Assembly (NCBI GenBank): GCA_022605955.1
Contig: JAKCOZ010000014.1
Location: 17,180,001-17,244,000 of the forward strand
From: Rallus limicola
Lineage: Eukaryota; Chordata; Aves; Gruiformes; Rallidae
Length of the DNA: 64,000 nucleotides
Direction of reading: 5' to 3'
Shown: positions 46,213 to 60,000 of the stretch, in pieces
How the letters are laid out: each line of letters begins with the position of its first letter
How positions within the stretch are numbered: the stretch's first letter is position 1
Position numbers and translations under genes: made by a program
Notes under the pieces: generated by a model
The model's database searches: none
Seen by the model: the letters and a program-made list of their open reading frames with translations, nothing else
Told to the model about the DNA's origin: nothing

Positions 46213-49200
46213 CTGAGCATTTGCCCACTGCAAAACAGCCCATGTCCCACCACCCCACCCCCACCTCCCCCACCCCATCCCATCCTTAAGGGCTGAACAA
46301 AAACTAGCCAAAAGACTGTTATGGCAGATAAAGAACGAGCCTCAGGAGCAATGCGACCTGCAGCAAAGTACCCTGAGTCTGACTGCTGAAGTTTAAATAC
46401 TGCTCCTAATTAATCCCAACTGAACCTCCTCTGACTTCCCTGATTAGCCCATTGTATTCAAAAACAATAGTGACAACAGAAGCCAGATGAGAAATTGCTC
46501 CATGTTGGTGGCAAGTAAGAAATTAGGGCTCAGAAGAAACCTCCCATAAGAAGCATCTGTAGTTACATGCCTCCTGAAACACCACATTGCTGTCTCCTAG
46601 AATAATGATCTGCTGAACAGTGGATTGTTCAGACAAGAGACAGCAAACTCAGTCATCAGGTTATTCAAGAATCCAAATATGCTTAATATCAGGAGACAGA
46701 ACATTATAAACTTATTCCTGATCCAAGATACCACTGTAGCTATGAAATTACAAGATACTGGAGTCCTGTAACGGATTCTCATCCCACAGAGTATTCAGAT
46801 GTAGTACAACTTAGCATGAGCATAAGTACATTTTGGATAAGAACATGTCCTACAGGTGACAAGGCAACTAAGTATGGTCAACAGCCACAAGGAACTCCTC
46901 TCTTTTCTCTGAATTTCTTAGCCTTGAACTACAGTTTTCATCCAGCTGGTTGGAGAGCTGAGCCCCGGGGCAGAGGCCTCACCTTAAATGTGGGAGCTGT
47001 AGGACTGCCCTCTGGTTTAGTAAATGAACCATCACATGCCTGTCATGTCTCATTAGTCTACCTATGTACAGCCAGGGACCTTATACTCAAATGAAAGTTA
47101 TTGTGTGTTAGACCTGGCCATGACACCTTTGGACACCTTGCCTAAAAGGCCTAAAGGCCTAAAATAAGAAATCAACAGTATTTCAGTGATGTCTCCACAC
47201 CCACTGGAGCCTGTTTCTCTGGTACAGACAATAGAGAGGCTTCTCAGGTTGATTTTAAGCGAGAGTTAAATGAGATGTTTACATCCTGCCACTGTTCCTC
47301 ACTCAAGATGTGCCCCAAACTGAGTTTTAAATGAAAGAAGGCTTCACTATTTGCCCAGGTCTCCTCACAACCCAGACAAAGCAAGCTACTTACTGCTTGA
47401 TTTTATCTTGGGAAGAGCAAGAGCACTCAGTCCAGATGAACAGAGGGCACAAGAACAACTTTGTCAGGTTTTTAGAAGGGACATACAAGTTGCAATGCAT
47501 GGCAGTGAAGTGTGTCACTGCCAAACTTCCCTGCAGAATTTCCCGTCTCCTCCACCAACAGAAAATTTCACAAGTTGAATTCACCACTACTAAGTTGCCA
47601 AGTTCATAATGCCTTCGGGCAGCTTGGTACAGACAGTCCCACAAGACTAGCTGAACTTCCTTGCAGAGAAATTAATCTTGAACTTTTTAAAAACAGCTGA
47701 TAAGACTTGGCCCCTGCTTTATCTTGCAGAGCTGCAGTATGGTAAAATGCCAGCTGCCAGGAAACACTGTCATGCTGCTGCCAAATCAGAAGGTGAAGAA
47801 GCTGCAGTGAAGAATGACCTGCAGTGTGTATTTAACATCCCCTTTTGGTTTCTGGGCCAGTTTGGAACAGTCATAGGGGTTCAGAGGGGCTGAGAGGAAT
47901 ATGAGAGAAGATGAGCTGGAGAAAGCATGGAGAATTACAAATCCTGGAGCAAGGAGGAAGTGCTTGGGTCAAAGAGGATGGATGTTTTCACTGCAGAGAA
48001 AGAGTTGTTGGAAGGTTTTTTTTTAAAAAGCAAGATTTCTGGCTGAATTTTTTTCCAGAGTGGCATAAATGTATTCACTCAGTTCCACAGCTTGCAGAGT
48101 ATCTTCTGTGTGCAGCTTTTCCCTGAAAATGCTTCACTGCAATAGAACTACAGAGAAACAACTTAATAAACTCAGTAACAGCTTCTGCAATTCTGTCTAC
48201 CTTTTCTTTCCTGCTATAAATGCAGAGTTTTCCCTTGTGTGTATGTAGTAGTAGTTTGGTTTACAAACTTCCTCAGCCAGTGAGGAAATCTTAGATGTAT
48301 TTCCACTTCTAAATGATTATGCATTCAAAATTTCTGAATGATGAGCTGCATGAAACCACCTTCCCCAGGCCACATTCTGTCCGTGTGTATACTGGAGGGA
48401 GTGGATGAGAAAAACTCAGCAGCCACAGGTGCACACAGCACAGTGGATATACTTTACACCAAGCACAATTGCTTACCAGATCTGATTCTCCAATAGGCAA
48501 CTTTCCACTTCAGCTATTTTACTTTATTATTCCTTCATAAATGAGTTTCTCTTTATTTCAGTGGGCTTTCATTATTAATTTCTGTAGAAGAGCGAGCTGA
48601 CTGCAGTTACGTTCTCTTATTAGATCATCCATTCAACCCAGTGCATCTTATAGGATTAGTCAGGAAACAGGAGAGCACACACGATTGGATTTTGGGCTTT
48701 GAATCTCTTGGTGCATAGCTTAGATCACTAAAGGGCCACTGCAACTTAATTACTCTCTAAAGTCAAGAAGACAAGTGCTGAGTAGTGATGAACTGCATTT
48801 TTCCCCAAAGTCCCCACCAGCAGTCAGCAACTCCTCAGAAGTGCTTTACTGGTTCTTTTTCTGGCAGGGGATAAGCTACATCACATCATTTTAAGGGCCA
48901 AAGTACTTTTGCTTGACATTCCCAAATCTCTTAGCATTTTAAAGTGAGTGAAAACTTAATTTGTCTCAGTAATCTAGCATCAAATTCCCATGGCCACCTG
49001 CGACCTTCTTTTTATATCCCTCTGTAAGGGCCTATTTACACATAAAATATTTCCTTTTAGTTGCACTCAAGTAAAATTCCTTTGACAGAAGCATTTGTTT
49101 TATGCAGTGTATCTGATGGAGTTGCAGCTCTGGAAATACATTTCTAGTAGCCATTTTTAGACAGCTGGACATTTGTGTAATAAAATACTTATCCAATTCA

Positions 49201-50474
49201 ATCTAGAAGTATTTTGATGTATATCAAATATTTCCTATGCAAGATGGCTAGATCCAAACACATAACTCAGTAAAATAAACAGAGCAAGTGAAGTGTCTCC
49301 ATATGCTGGAAGCCATATGGAGAAATAGCCAAATTTATACCCAATATACACATTTACCATTTTAATGAAGTATCAGAGTTGAGGCTGCCTGTTTCCCATC
49401 CACATGGTATTAGAAAAGACTGAACTTAAGCTTAGACAAAGGAGGAGCCTACAAGTTCATCGCTGCATCCTAGAGCATTGCACAGCTAGGATGAGTAGTG
49501 GCATTTGCATCCATACCACTCACACAGGGTCCACATAAACTGGTTTCTCTGCCAACACTTTCTTTCTAACCCAAATTCTTTTTGTGACAAAATTAATTTG
49601 AGCAGCAACTACCATAATGGAAATACAACACTGTCCCCTGGAAACACCAGTCCTAACTTTGCTGTATCCCACAGTCCAACAGCTAACAACAGTCATCACC
49701 CCTGTCTTGTGCATCCCTAATCCATTCCTGACATGCCCTAATCCATTCCCTTGCATGTCACATTGCATCCCTGACCATCAGCAAATGAAACATTTAACAT
49801 ATTCCCATGGAAATACTAAGTCTCATCCTCCCTTCATTGGCTTTGAGGGTTGACAAACAAACTGCATCCTTTACTCTCATTTTCAGTAACTGTCACCTAC
49901 CTGGCAAGCTTACTTTCCTCTGGCAGAGGACCTGTGATGCTGCTTAAATTCTGTACACTGACTCCAGGGAATCACAGCTTTACTTCTAGGCATTTTTTAC
50001 CAGATTCAGGAATGTATTATTTTATTTAGCACTCTAACACTGACCTCAACCCTTACCCTTTCCCTGGCAGAGTCATCTTATAAACCACACATTCCACATT
50101 GAGCTGCAGAAACATGAACTTTCACCCTAAGTTTGTGGGACATTCTGGATTGTTCCAAGAACTCTTATCTCACACAGCCTCATCAGGAAGCTAATCTGGA
50201 GCTTTCCTTGTTGGAGTGAACTGAAGATGAGAAAAAGCATTCAGTTTTCAGGACAGACTTCTGGGGAAAAGCCTTTCAGAAGGGAAAAGCCTTGAAAACT
50301 CACTACTTTTTTTGCCTCTGAACACTTAGTTTTATTTCTTCTAACCTACACTTCTATTTCCAGATATTTGTTTTAAAAATTAAGTTAGTGCTCTTCAAAA
50401 TGTGACAGACTGACTGTAGAAAAGTTAAATCCTTCTGTCTAGAAAAAGCTCACCTGGCAAAGCTCATCATCACT
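46213..50474. other. non-coding stretch, no gene recognised
   Basis: It begins with a C/A-rich low-complexity patch at about 46243-46283 (CCACC and CCCCA words). The remainder is AT-leaning. Open frames of about 60-90 codons near 47.3-48.1 kb overlap on both strands and are not recognisable. A 9-bp inverted repeat lies at 49297-49322. Confidence 0.5.
46243..46283 (+). repeat. C-rich low-complexity patch
   Basis: Repeated CCACC, CCCCACC and CCCATCC words shortly downstream of the CR1 tail and its G run. There is no exact unit. Confidence 0.6.
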
Positions 50475-50708
50475 TGGAGCACAAGTCCTGTGAGAAGCAG
50501 CTGAGGGAACATGGGCTTTTTAGTCTTAGGACAAGGAGGCTGAGGGGAGACCATATTGTTCTCTACAGCTACCTATAAGGAGGGTGTAGAGAGGTGGGGG
50601 TTGGTCTCTTCTCTCAGATAACAAGCAATAGGACATTCACATTGCACCAGGGGAGATTTAGGTTAGATATCAGGTCCCTTCCAACCCCTGCAATTCTGTG
50701 ATTCTGGG
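50475..50708 (+). mobile_element. CR1 LINE 3' fragment with internal deletion
   Basis: It carries the CR1 words GGAGCACAAGTCCTGTGAGA, AGGCTGAGGGGAGACC and GCACCAGGGGAGATTTAGGT. Then, at about 50671, it jumps directly to GGTCCCTTCCAACCCCTGCA and ATTCTGTGATTCTG. The segment that normally lies between these parts is missing. It has its own complete tail, so it is an insertion separate from the next copy. Confidence 0.92.
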
Positions 50709-50915
50709 ATCATTCACTGACTTCGATTTCCAGTTATCTGCTCCTGTTGCACACCGAAGGAACACACTATCAAATAGGTTAGATACCAAGCAGTCAAGGA
50801 AATGAAAACCACTGACAGTCCACACAGACAGAAAACAATCTAGCACATGCATCAAGGGCTAAAAACTGTATATCGCCAAAACTGAAATAAAAGAGAGTTG
50901 CTCTGTGAGGATATA

Positions 50916-51032
50916 AGTGTCCAAGGCCAGGTTGGATGGGGCTTTGGGCAACCTGGTCTAATGGAGGGTGTCCCTGCCTATGGCAGGGGGATTTGAACTA
51001 GATAGTCTTTGAGGTCCTTTTTAAACCAAACC
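50916..51032 (+). mobile_element. CR1 LINE tail fragment
   Basis: It shows the CR1 3' UTR words GGCCAGGTTGGATGGGGCTT, AACCTGGTCTAATGG, GTCCCTGCCTATGGCAGGGG and GATTTGAACTAGATAG, ending in a diverged GAGGTCCTTTTTAAACC. The terminal octamers are not clear. It is non-coding. Confidence 0.92.
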
Positions 51033-54000
51033 TTGCAAGAAGAGGTAGAAAACATCTAAGATGTCTGATATCAGCAGTCCATGGAAAATTTCATCATGTT
51101 GAACTGAAGATACATAAAAAGCTGAGAAGATTGTCGTCTCAGTCATACTCTGGACTTTGAGCCAAAATTTCACTTAAACATTCAGTTCAGAGATCATTTT
51201 GGTATATCTTTCAGAAGTATTCCCCATTTACTCTTAACACTAGGTTCTTATGCAAGTTTGATCACACCAAGGTTAAGCAGGTGATTATTTTTTTGTTTAA
51301 ACAAGAAAATCTTCAAGTGGAACCTAGAAGGTGCACATGCATGTGGATATCTATGTACCAACAGGCTGTCACATGTTAACTCCTGTGTAGATAACAGCCA
51401 TTGCCCTTACAGATGGGAAAGGGTTATAATTAACAAAATGTTATAAGAAAAGGTATGTAAGTTCAATTGCCACTTGAAATCATTCTTTTGCTGTCGAAAA
51501 TCAACCAGGTCAATAAACAGGGAGTCAAACAGACAATTTAACTCAGCAGAGGATGCATTCTAAAGGCCCCTTCTTCTTCATTTAACTTTCAACACTAAGT
51601 TCAGCATTGTCTCTCTATTTAAAAAACAAAAATCTCTACAAGGTCAGCAACTCAGATGCTGCCTGGTGATACTGACAGGGGAATGAGAAGTGACAAGATG
51701 GCCTACTAGGTTATATTCCAGCATTAAGAGTAATTAAAGACATTTCTGCACATAACAGAGTGTGATTATAGATATGACTATGGGTAGTGGTGAGAAACAG
51801 CTGTTCTGTGCTGCTAAGTACCTTCATTAGGAGGCTGGATCTCATCTTCAGAGCTCATTTGGGACAGAACTGAAGAGTGATTTGAGGAGCTAGAACAGAT
51901 GTCAACATCCAGGCCCTAATTCTTCCAATGAGTCATTCAGTGATGCTGGGAAGTCACTTTTGCTCTGAAGGATGGAGAGAGATAGATTTGTGTCAGAAAA
52001 CCTGCTACAGTTAACATATACTTTTTGTTCCTTCATCCAATCCCACTGAAAATTCCTCTGTTTTCTGTACCTTTTTTTCTTAAGCATGGATTTTCTGGCA
52101 GGAAAGACCAAAAAAATAAACATCTCTAATGAAAGGCCTGACTAAATGGTGGAAGGAGAGAAAGAAGCTGTTCACAAGATGAAAGGAGAAAACAGTTCCC
52201 CTCCTTGTCACATTGCCCACACCAGGTTTTCCTGTAATTGAAGCGAGAGGCTAACTCTGTAATTCTAATTGTGCTGTAATTGTCTGTTGTGTATGTTTAA
52301 CTTCTGCCCCTGCCATAGCAATCAATACCACTTAAGAACTTTATTTTGCCTTTCCCTTCTTTATGTGGCAAGTACCATTTCTTTTCAGCTTGTGTCACAG
52401 TTCATCTTGTCTTTGCTGACATCTCAGCTCCAAGGGGGTCTCTCCTCAACATTATGTTAATAATTTCAGAAAGTAAACACAGTGCTAATCCCTAAAAAGG
52501 CAGGCAAATGAAACACCACTGTATAGCCCTGAACTCGAAGTGACAGACCTATTTTGCCTGAGTGCAATGGCACTGATTTCTCTTTCCATAAAATTATGCA
52601 ACCATAAATCAAACCAGTGGTTTCATTATTGAGTGTTCAAAGAAAACCAGACATTACATCCTGGAAGCTGAATGCCTGATATATGGACAGCTGCACTAAA
52701 TGCTTAGTTGCTGGTAGACCATCTGCAAAACATGTCACTAGAAATTGATTCATGGGGAATGGAAGATAAAATTCTCTAGAGGTACAGAGTTAGTTAGGCT
52801 CATTTTATTTATATTTGCCTCCTTAACTACTGCAGTTATGCTGAAGACTGGCAAGAAAAAGAAACACACACAGTTGTTCCCCAATTTTGGCTAATGCTTG
52901 GTGATGGGCAGAATATGAACGTTCCAAATCTTCCCTTGGTAAAAGGCCATGAGGACTCTGGGTCCTTGTCTAAGTATTTGCATGTAATCATGATGGACCT
53001 TCCACTCTAAGACATCCCAGCTAGTTCTCACCTGGAGAAATAAGCTGAAACATTGAAAGAACAAACACAATGTAATCTGTATACTTATTATTAGGTTTTA
53101 TGTTTGGAATTTGATGTTATCTATACAAGTTATCAGGATTTTTCATATTCTGGAGAAGAAAAATAAATTGTATTGGACATTTCATACATTTCATATCCCC
53201 AAAGCTTGCTTTTTTTTTTTTCCTAAGACCAAATCCAAGTTTGAGAGCATTTGATTTTCACTGAAATAAACAGTATCAGAATAAAAGTAATCTTTATGTT
53301 GAGGGAAGACACTGGTTTAAACTCTGATGTCTTGTAATTAGTATAGTTCTATTAAAGTCAATTATATTTTATTACACCAGAAATAAAATTGATCTTTGGG
53401 CTTTTTTTCCCCCCTTTTGGCCTCAAAATAAACTAGCAGCCAAATTTGGGGCACATAAGAGTGGTCAACTGTAAAACATGTATCATTCAAAGAGGGCTTA
53501 GTGCAGTGCCCTTCATCACTTTGGGTTGGTTATTCTAGACAGAAAGTCCCATTGTTCATCTGACTAGAAGACATTCGTTGTGTCTGTTGCTAGGGAGGCA
53601 GAGATGAGAGCTGCTTCCCAAGCAAAGGAGAGCGGAGAAGCCCAAGTGACACCAAAGCAGACATGGGGTAGTCATCTTACTGAAGAGAGGTGTGCAGTTC
53701 CATGGCATCTGAACAGAAACTCAGGACTACCAATGCTAACTTATAGTTAAGCTTCTGAGCCTGTGTTCATCAGAAAAATCTATAGCAATGAGGCACTTTG
53801 AGGTCACGTTGGAAAGTAAAGTCATAGGTCAGGATTCATCAGTAAGGTACATGGCAAAGCATGGGCATGGCTAGGATGTAGCTGAAACATTCCCTTTAGC
53901 CTCAACCTGATTTATCTTGTGGCTCCAGAGCCAACAAGGAAGCCCCTTACCAGTTCTTACACCCCTTTTCACTAGAGTGTGATTCAAGGTGACACAGCCA

Positions 54001-57000
54001 TGTCTTGAGCCACTACAGTCAGACCCCAAGGTGGGAACAAGAAATCAAACTGGGAGCCCTCATATCTAAATAGCTTCTCCCTGATGCTTTAACAAGAGGC
54101 AGGTATGAACTCCATAGGATTTAAGGTACAGATCTTAGATTGGGATAAAAAGCCAGCCTCTTGGATAAAATACATATTTTTCACCTCTCAAGCAGTGACA
54201 TGAAGCAGTGTCAATCTCCAAGTTTTTTTAACTAAACAATTGTGGTGTTTTGGGCCTGACTGGAGGCCAGATGCCCACTAGAGCCACACTGTCACTCCCC
54301 TTTCCAGCTGGACAAGGGAGAAAATACATATTGAGAGGCTCAGGAGTCAGGACAAGGAGAGATCATTCCGCAATCAGTGTCATGGGCAAAACAGAATCAG
54401 CACAGAATAAGGGACAGAAAACTCTCTAACGTATGACACTGCACTGCACACCCAGTGACACCAAAGTCTAGTAATAAGAAGTGTGGCCTGACCTTAAAGC
54501 ACCTCCCCTCACCCCTCCCTTCGTAGTAGGCTTCACTTTAGTCACGATTTTCTCCCCTCCCCACCCCCACCCTGGGGGGTCAGTTCTGAAAGTACTGATG
54601 AAATATTCAAACACTCTCCTTAAGGTAGTCCTCAACAAACAAAACCCAAGACATTTATCAAGATATACTTCCAGACAATGGAGTTTGAAGAAGTTTAAGA
54701 CAAGGCATCTAGGTTCCTCTAAATATTTATTTGAATCAAAGCTCTGAACCATGGCAGGTAAAAGCATGCAAGAATATAAAAGATATTCAAAAACCCTCAT
54801 AGCAGAGCCAGGGAGTAAAATGTAAAGGCTAGGTGACATCCTGTAGTTGGTTTTGACAGCTTAATAACATTCCAGGGTTATAACAGATACAGCAGAGATT
54901 TCTCCAGAACATTAATTCTTGACCATACAAGGTCAAAACTAAAATGAATTATATGATATTGAAAAACTTACAGCCTTTTCCTCACCTATCATAAACTTCA
55001 TATATCTTTCTTACAGGAATATCCTTAATGGCCTCATCCTCTCAAGTACCACTTTTGAAAAAAAGAGATTGCCATACAGCTGGAACATAGCCCATGTTAT
55101 CCATCCATACCATAATTCCTGCTTCTGATGTTAACATTCGTGGGAACTTGCCAAAGAACACAGTAATAGAAGCCTGTGAATATGAGAACATACAATAGCT
55201 TTCTTCTGTTCTGGCTGCCTTTTTGGACCCTTCTTTGAATTTTCATGGTTATATATTCTTTTCCCATATTAGGAGAATGAGATGACAATTCCTTTACTGC
55301 ACTTCTTCATCCTAACAAAAAACTAGCTTGGCAGGTTAGCAAACGTAACAAAAGCCAACTTGACCATAAAAATGGAAATGGTGGCATTCTTAAAGAAGTG
55401 TGGGTGGGGAGAAAAGCTTTTCCCTAAGTAGCTGTTTTCAAAATAAATCTTCAATAGCTCTTCTCTACAGTGAAACATGCACCTTCATAACTTTGTGTAC
55501 CTCCCTGTTAAATGCTAAGCTAGAAACACGTACCAACAAAACCATAGCGGTTCTCCCACATCTCTGTGTTAATATGCTTCAGTTAAACCATGAAAAATCC
55601 CAAAGGGAAAGTTTCAAAGTATGTACATTCATTACATTCACGCTGCCAAAAACTGTAACTTTAAAACTGATAAATACAATTTAGTAAGAGAAACAAAACC
55701 AGGTACAGCCAATTATTCAGAAATGCACAAGTGCCTTTAAGCACTAAGTCATAAACCTTCAAAAGAGGGTCAGTGCAATTATATCTTACCTCTTAGGAAA
55801 GCTAGCTATGGGAGGCTGCAGAAAGCAAAATAAAAAAAAAACCCTGCAGAAAACCAGTGCACAGGTAGAGGCAGTACTGAGGATACAGCCAGACTTAAGC
55901 ACATCAAGGAATACAACACTCTGAGGACAAGCTTCGTGTGAAATGCATGATTCTTGTGAGAAGCTACAGGTGACCAAATACAGCACAGCAGCAGATTGTG
56001 ACTCTGAGAGGAAAGGGACTTTACTCAATAATTTCGATCATTACTATAGTTACCACTTTTTTTATAATAAGCTGCATCTATCAAAGTGGGCAACACTAGT
56101 CTAAGACATTAGTCCAAGATAACATGCACAGTAGAGTATTGCCCCTGCATCTCTAGCAGAACATTGCTGACCAGGGTCCAAGACAGAAATGGTCTGAAAA
56201 AGGTGGCCTCTAAGGTAGTGCGCTAAGAGCGGTGTTGCCTTACACTTAGGTCAGACTTTGAGAGGTAAGAGAAACTCCTGCAAAGAATAAAGGGTTATTT
56301 CAGGCTGCTTAGATCAATTGGTTTCCTTAGGAAGAAACCTGCTGGAGAGGTGTCTCTTGAGAAGTGATGTCTCTGAAGGCTGTTGCCTAAATTCAGGATT
56401 CATGCCAAAAAAGTCCCAGGGATGACTGCTGAGGAGCTCTTCAGCTTCAGTCTAGTGCCAGGCCTGTTGTTGCAACCACCAATTCTCACTGCCTACTTTT
56501 GGCCATCCAAATTCAATGCTTTCTAATATTAATCCTAAAAGTCTTAGTGTTATAAAATTGCTTCAGAGAGAATTGGCATAAACTCAATGGGAGCTAGTGA
56601 GGGCAGAGAGTTGGTCTAATCACCGCACAGACTTCTTCAGGAGACCATGGACTGAATAGTTAATTCATCTCACAGAAAGCAAGGGGGTAATTAAGATGTC
56701 TGAAATAAAGAGCAGTTGAGAATGGTAAGATTTGGTCCTGGCTACAATTCCCTATCTGTGTCCTGACACACCAATGCTATTATCTGTCCTCTCATTGCTT
56801 TTATCAAATGCTAAAATCTCCCAGCCTTTTCTTCGCTGATAACTTATCATTACTGGCAACTGGCCACAAGTGTAAAAATATCCAGTGGCAGCACTCCATG
56901 CTGCTTTCAGAAAAAAAAAAATCCTTAAAAAAACTCCAATATAATGAAACACTGTAAAATTCCTTCTTTTGTATATTTGACATGAAGCCCAGTGACACTT

Positions 57001-60000
57001 CAGGGTCAGAGGCATAGTGAGATGGCACAGGGACTATCACAGGCATTCATAGAAATACTACACTGAAACATCAATTATTACACCATTTAAAATAAGTTAT
57101 TTTTGCTAAACAAAAAGAAAAGCCACTTATTTTATCCCTCCCATTCCTGTCTGAGTCCAAATAATGTTGTCATCCTTGATTTTTTTCAAGGCATTAACAG
57201 CTCATCCAAATCACTCCAAATCTCTGTAGTTGACGATTTAGCTACTTGGAAATTTGGATTTGCAGGTGAAGTTTTCAATTTTCTATTGAAAAAGCCTCTC
57301 CTTTATCCACTTAATGTTGGGCAATACTGTATGCTGAGTCTATCTGGTATCAGCATAACTCTTAAAAGCAGATTTTTGGAAACCTAGTCATTAATTCAGA
57401 GGCTGTTAATATGATGTCATTAAGATATTCCAAAAGATATTTGAGCCAGGTATTTTACACCTAGCTCTTGCTGAAGTACAGGTCTTATCAGGAAAAATAC
57501 TATCTGATCTCACATGTTTCTCCCACAAGAGTGAAGTTCTCTTTAGAAAAGAGTCCACAACTGAAATAGTCAAGGCAGACACTACAATCTCCATTCCTTG
57601 GACAGCACACTGGACATCTATAGAGAGTGGAAACTATAAGAAGTTACAGGGAATAAATTACTAATGAAACACTACAGTCCAAACATTCAGCACTAAATAA
57701 CTTTCAATGGATAAAGAATGAAGAAACCAACCTCAAAAACAAGTCAACAGCAGAATATTTAGAGCTGAAACTACTTCGTGAACAGAGCTGCATAACTCTA
57801 CTAACTTGTTTAAAGTGCAGCTGTAATCAGGGTTGTTCACCTCCACACAAGTACATGTATTATTGCATATCCACACACATATATTTACAATTTACAGGTC
57901 CAGACCTGGACACAGAAATGATAAATCCATAAAGAGTAACAAGAGGGAGAAAAACTCTTCTAAATACTGGAAGTCATTTACCAGAACCTTTAATTTCTTT
58001 TTCTTATAAATCTGCATTCTGAGAATATGGCACAAAATGCATCTTGGTTTTGAAGGGCTTGCTAATTTCTGATGCTGTCTTTCATGTGGAAATCAGACAG
58101 TATTTCTTCCCTTGAACAAAGCCCATGTTTAGTTTATACAAAAAAGCTAGATTTACAAGCTCCTAAGAAATGTAACACACACACGACCCATTCATGTCCA
58201 AACTCATTTTGAATATAACCCAAACCCCAACCCCAACTCTGGCATCTATGCAAGTACACTAGCTTTAAAAAACCTTTGTCACCTGCTCTTCCAGGATTTC
58301 TGCATGTTGTTTAGACAGAAGGTCACACCAAATGGTTGCTATAGATCAGTAGTGCACAGCTAGTGGGTTTTGTGGGTTTTTTAGCTAAACAAACTCTGAA
58401 ATTCCTAAAGTTTTTGGCTTTCCACATATGGGGAAGATAAAATTCTGATTTAACAGTTCAGCTAACTGGACACAGCCCAGAATTGCCCAAACCATTCCCT
58501 TTTGCGAGAAGAATGAATGATCAGCAACACATCAGAACAAACGGGCATCATCCATGCCAAACTTCACAGAACCTACATCTGCTCAGCACCTAAAATCTGA
58601 TTAAGCAACTGTGAGTTGAGGATGTTGCTTCTAAAAATTCATGTTAATGCTTCAGTTCCGTAACATAATGCACCTGTCAAAATAAACCTTTTGTCTCACT
58701 GTCACAGTGCACGTAAACAACAACCTAAGTTTCACTCAGAGTACTGTGAGGTCCATTATGAACAGAGGTACAAGGCACTAAGAGCAAGGCACAGGAAACA
58801 ATTTAAGGAGTAGTCAGTTTAGTTTTAATTAAGATGCTGACTTACAGTTTCCTCAGAAGTGAGCAGCTAAGACCAGGGAAAGAGCCAGGAGTTGGTGGTA
58901 ACTCCAACACAGGATGTATCCTCACCACCTGAGCACAATCCCACAGCAGCAGACCTAAAGACTGGTAAAAGGGACCTTTGATAGCCTCAGGCACAGAAAG
59001 TGGCAAATGAGACCCCAGGTCCAAACAGAGTCTCCTACCAGGAACAAAGACAAGGCTGTGACATACATCCAAGAAGTTCATCCCAGAGCTAAGTTACCTG
59101 CAGCACAGGGCACAGATCCAGCCAGGATGAAAAGCAAAATAAGAGGCAGAGCAAGAGTCAAGTAAACCTACAACACAGCTCAGGAAAGGACCAAAACCCC
59201 CAGGCCAAGATTAAATGGGACATTAGTACCTATTGGCAGAGAATGTGGGTGGAGGACCCAGGTGAGGCTGCTCAGAGCCAATAGAGGCTATAAGTGCTCT
59301 GAGGGCCCTGAAAAGAGCTGGGCAATATCTCTTTGTTTAAACACCTTCCCCTGTAACAGTCATCCACATGGAAGTAGATAAGCTTCATCTTATTTTAAGA
59401 ATACCTCTATAGATCACCTGGTTGCTTACATGTTACATGCAGACAATAACATGTGATCAATAGAAACTTTTGCCATTTGCTTCAATGAAGTCAGAATTTC
59501 ACTTAATATGTAATCCATATACAACTTGGAGATATAAACCAGAGCAGAGCTTCAAAGATTAGGACCTGCAGAAACCTTTGATTTTATAGAGCTGTGTGTG
59601 AGTTAAAGCCATCATATTTAACCATTATGAAGCTTATGATTAAAAGCTGCATTTGTGTGCTACCATTAAAGCATACCTGTTAGGGGCTACATACATCAAT
59701 TTTCCGTGATGTGGAGATCTCAGAATATAAAATACTCACATATAATATTTTTAACTGGAGGCATTCATGTTAAATCCCTTTATTTCCAGGTGTGCACATA
59801 ACCATTTTGATTTTCACAGGACACACTGGCTGCTGGAAGGACTGTTTCTCCCCATTCATTGTAAACATCTTCAGGCATCATTGAGGGTAACACAGAGGCT
59901 TTAAAACAACGAAGTAGCTCTATGGGATTTTTTTTTTTCCTGAAGGTTTTAATTTGTAAAGCATTAGCTACAAGTGAGCTAACACAGATCAGCAATCCAG

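Noticed and set aside
54468..54839. 123-codon minus-strand open frame
   Set aside because: No domain, no splice context, and an overlapping plus-strand frame of similar quality.
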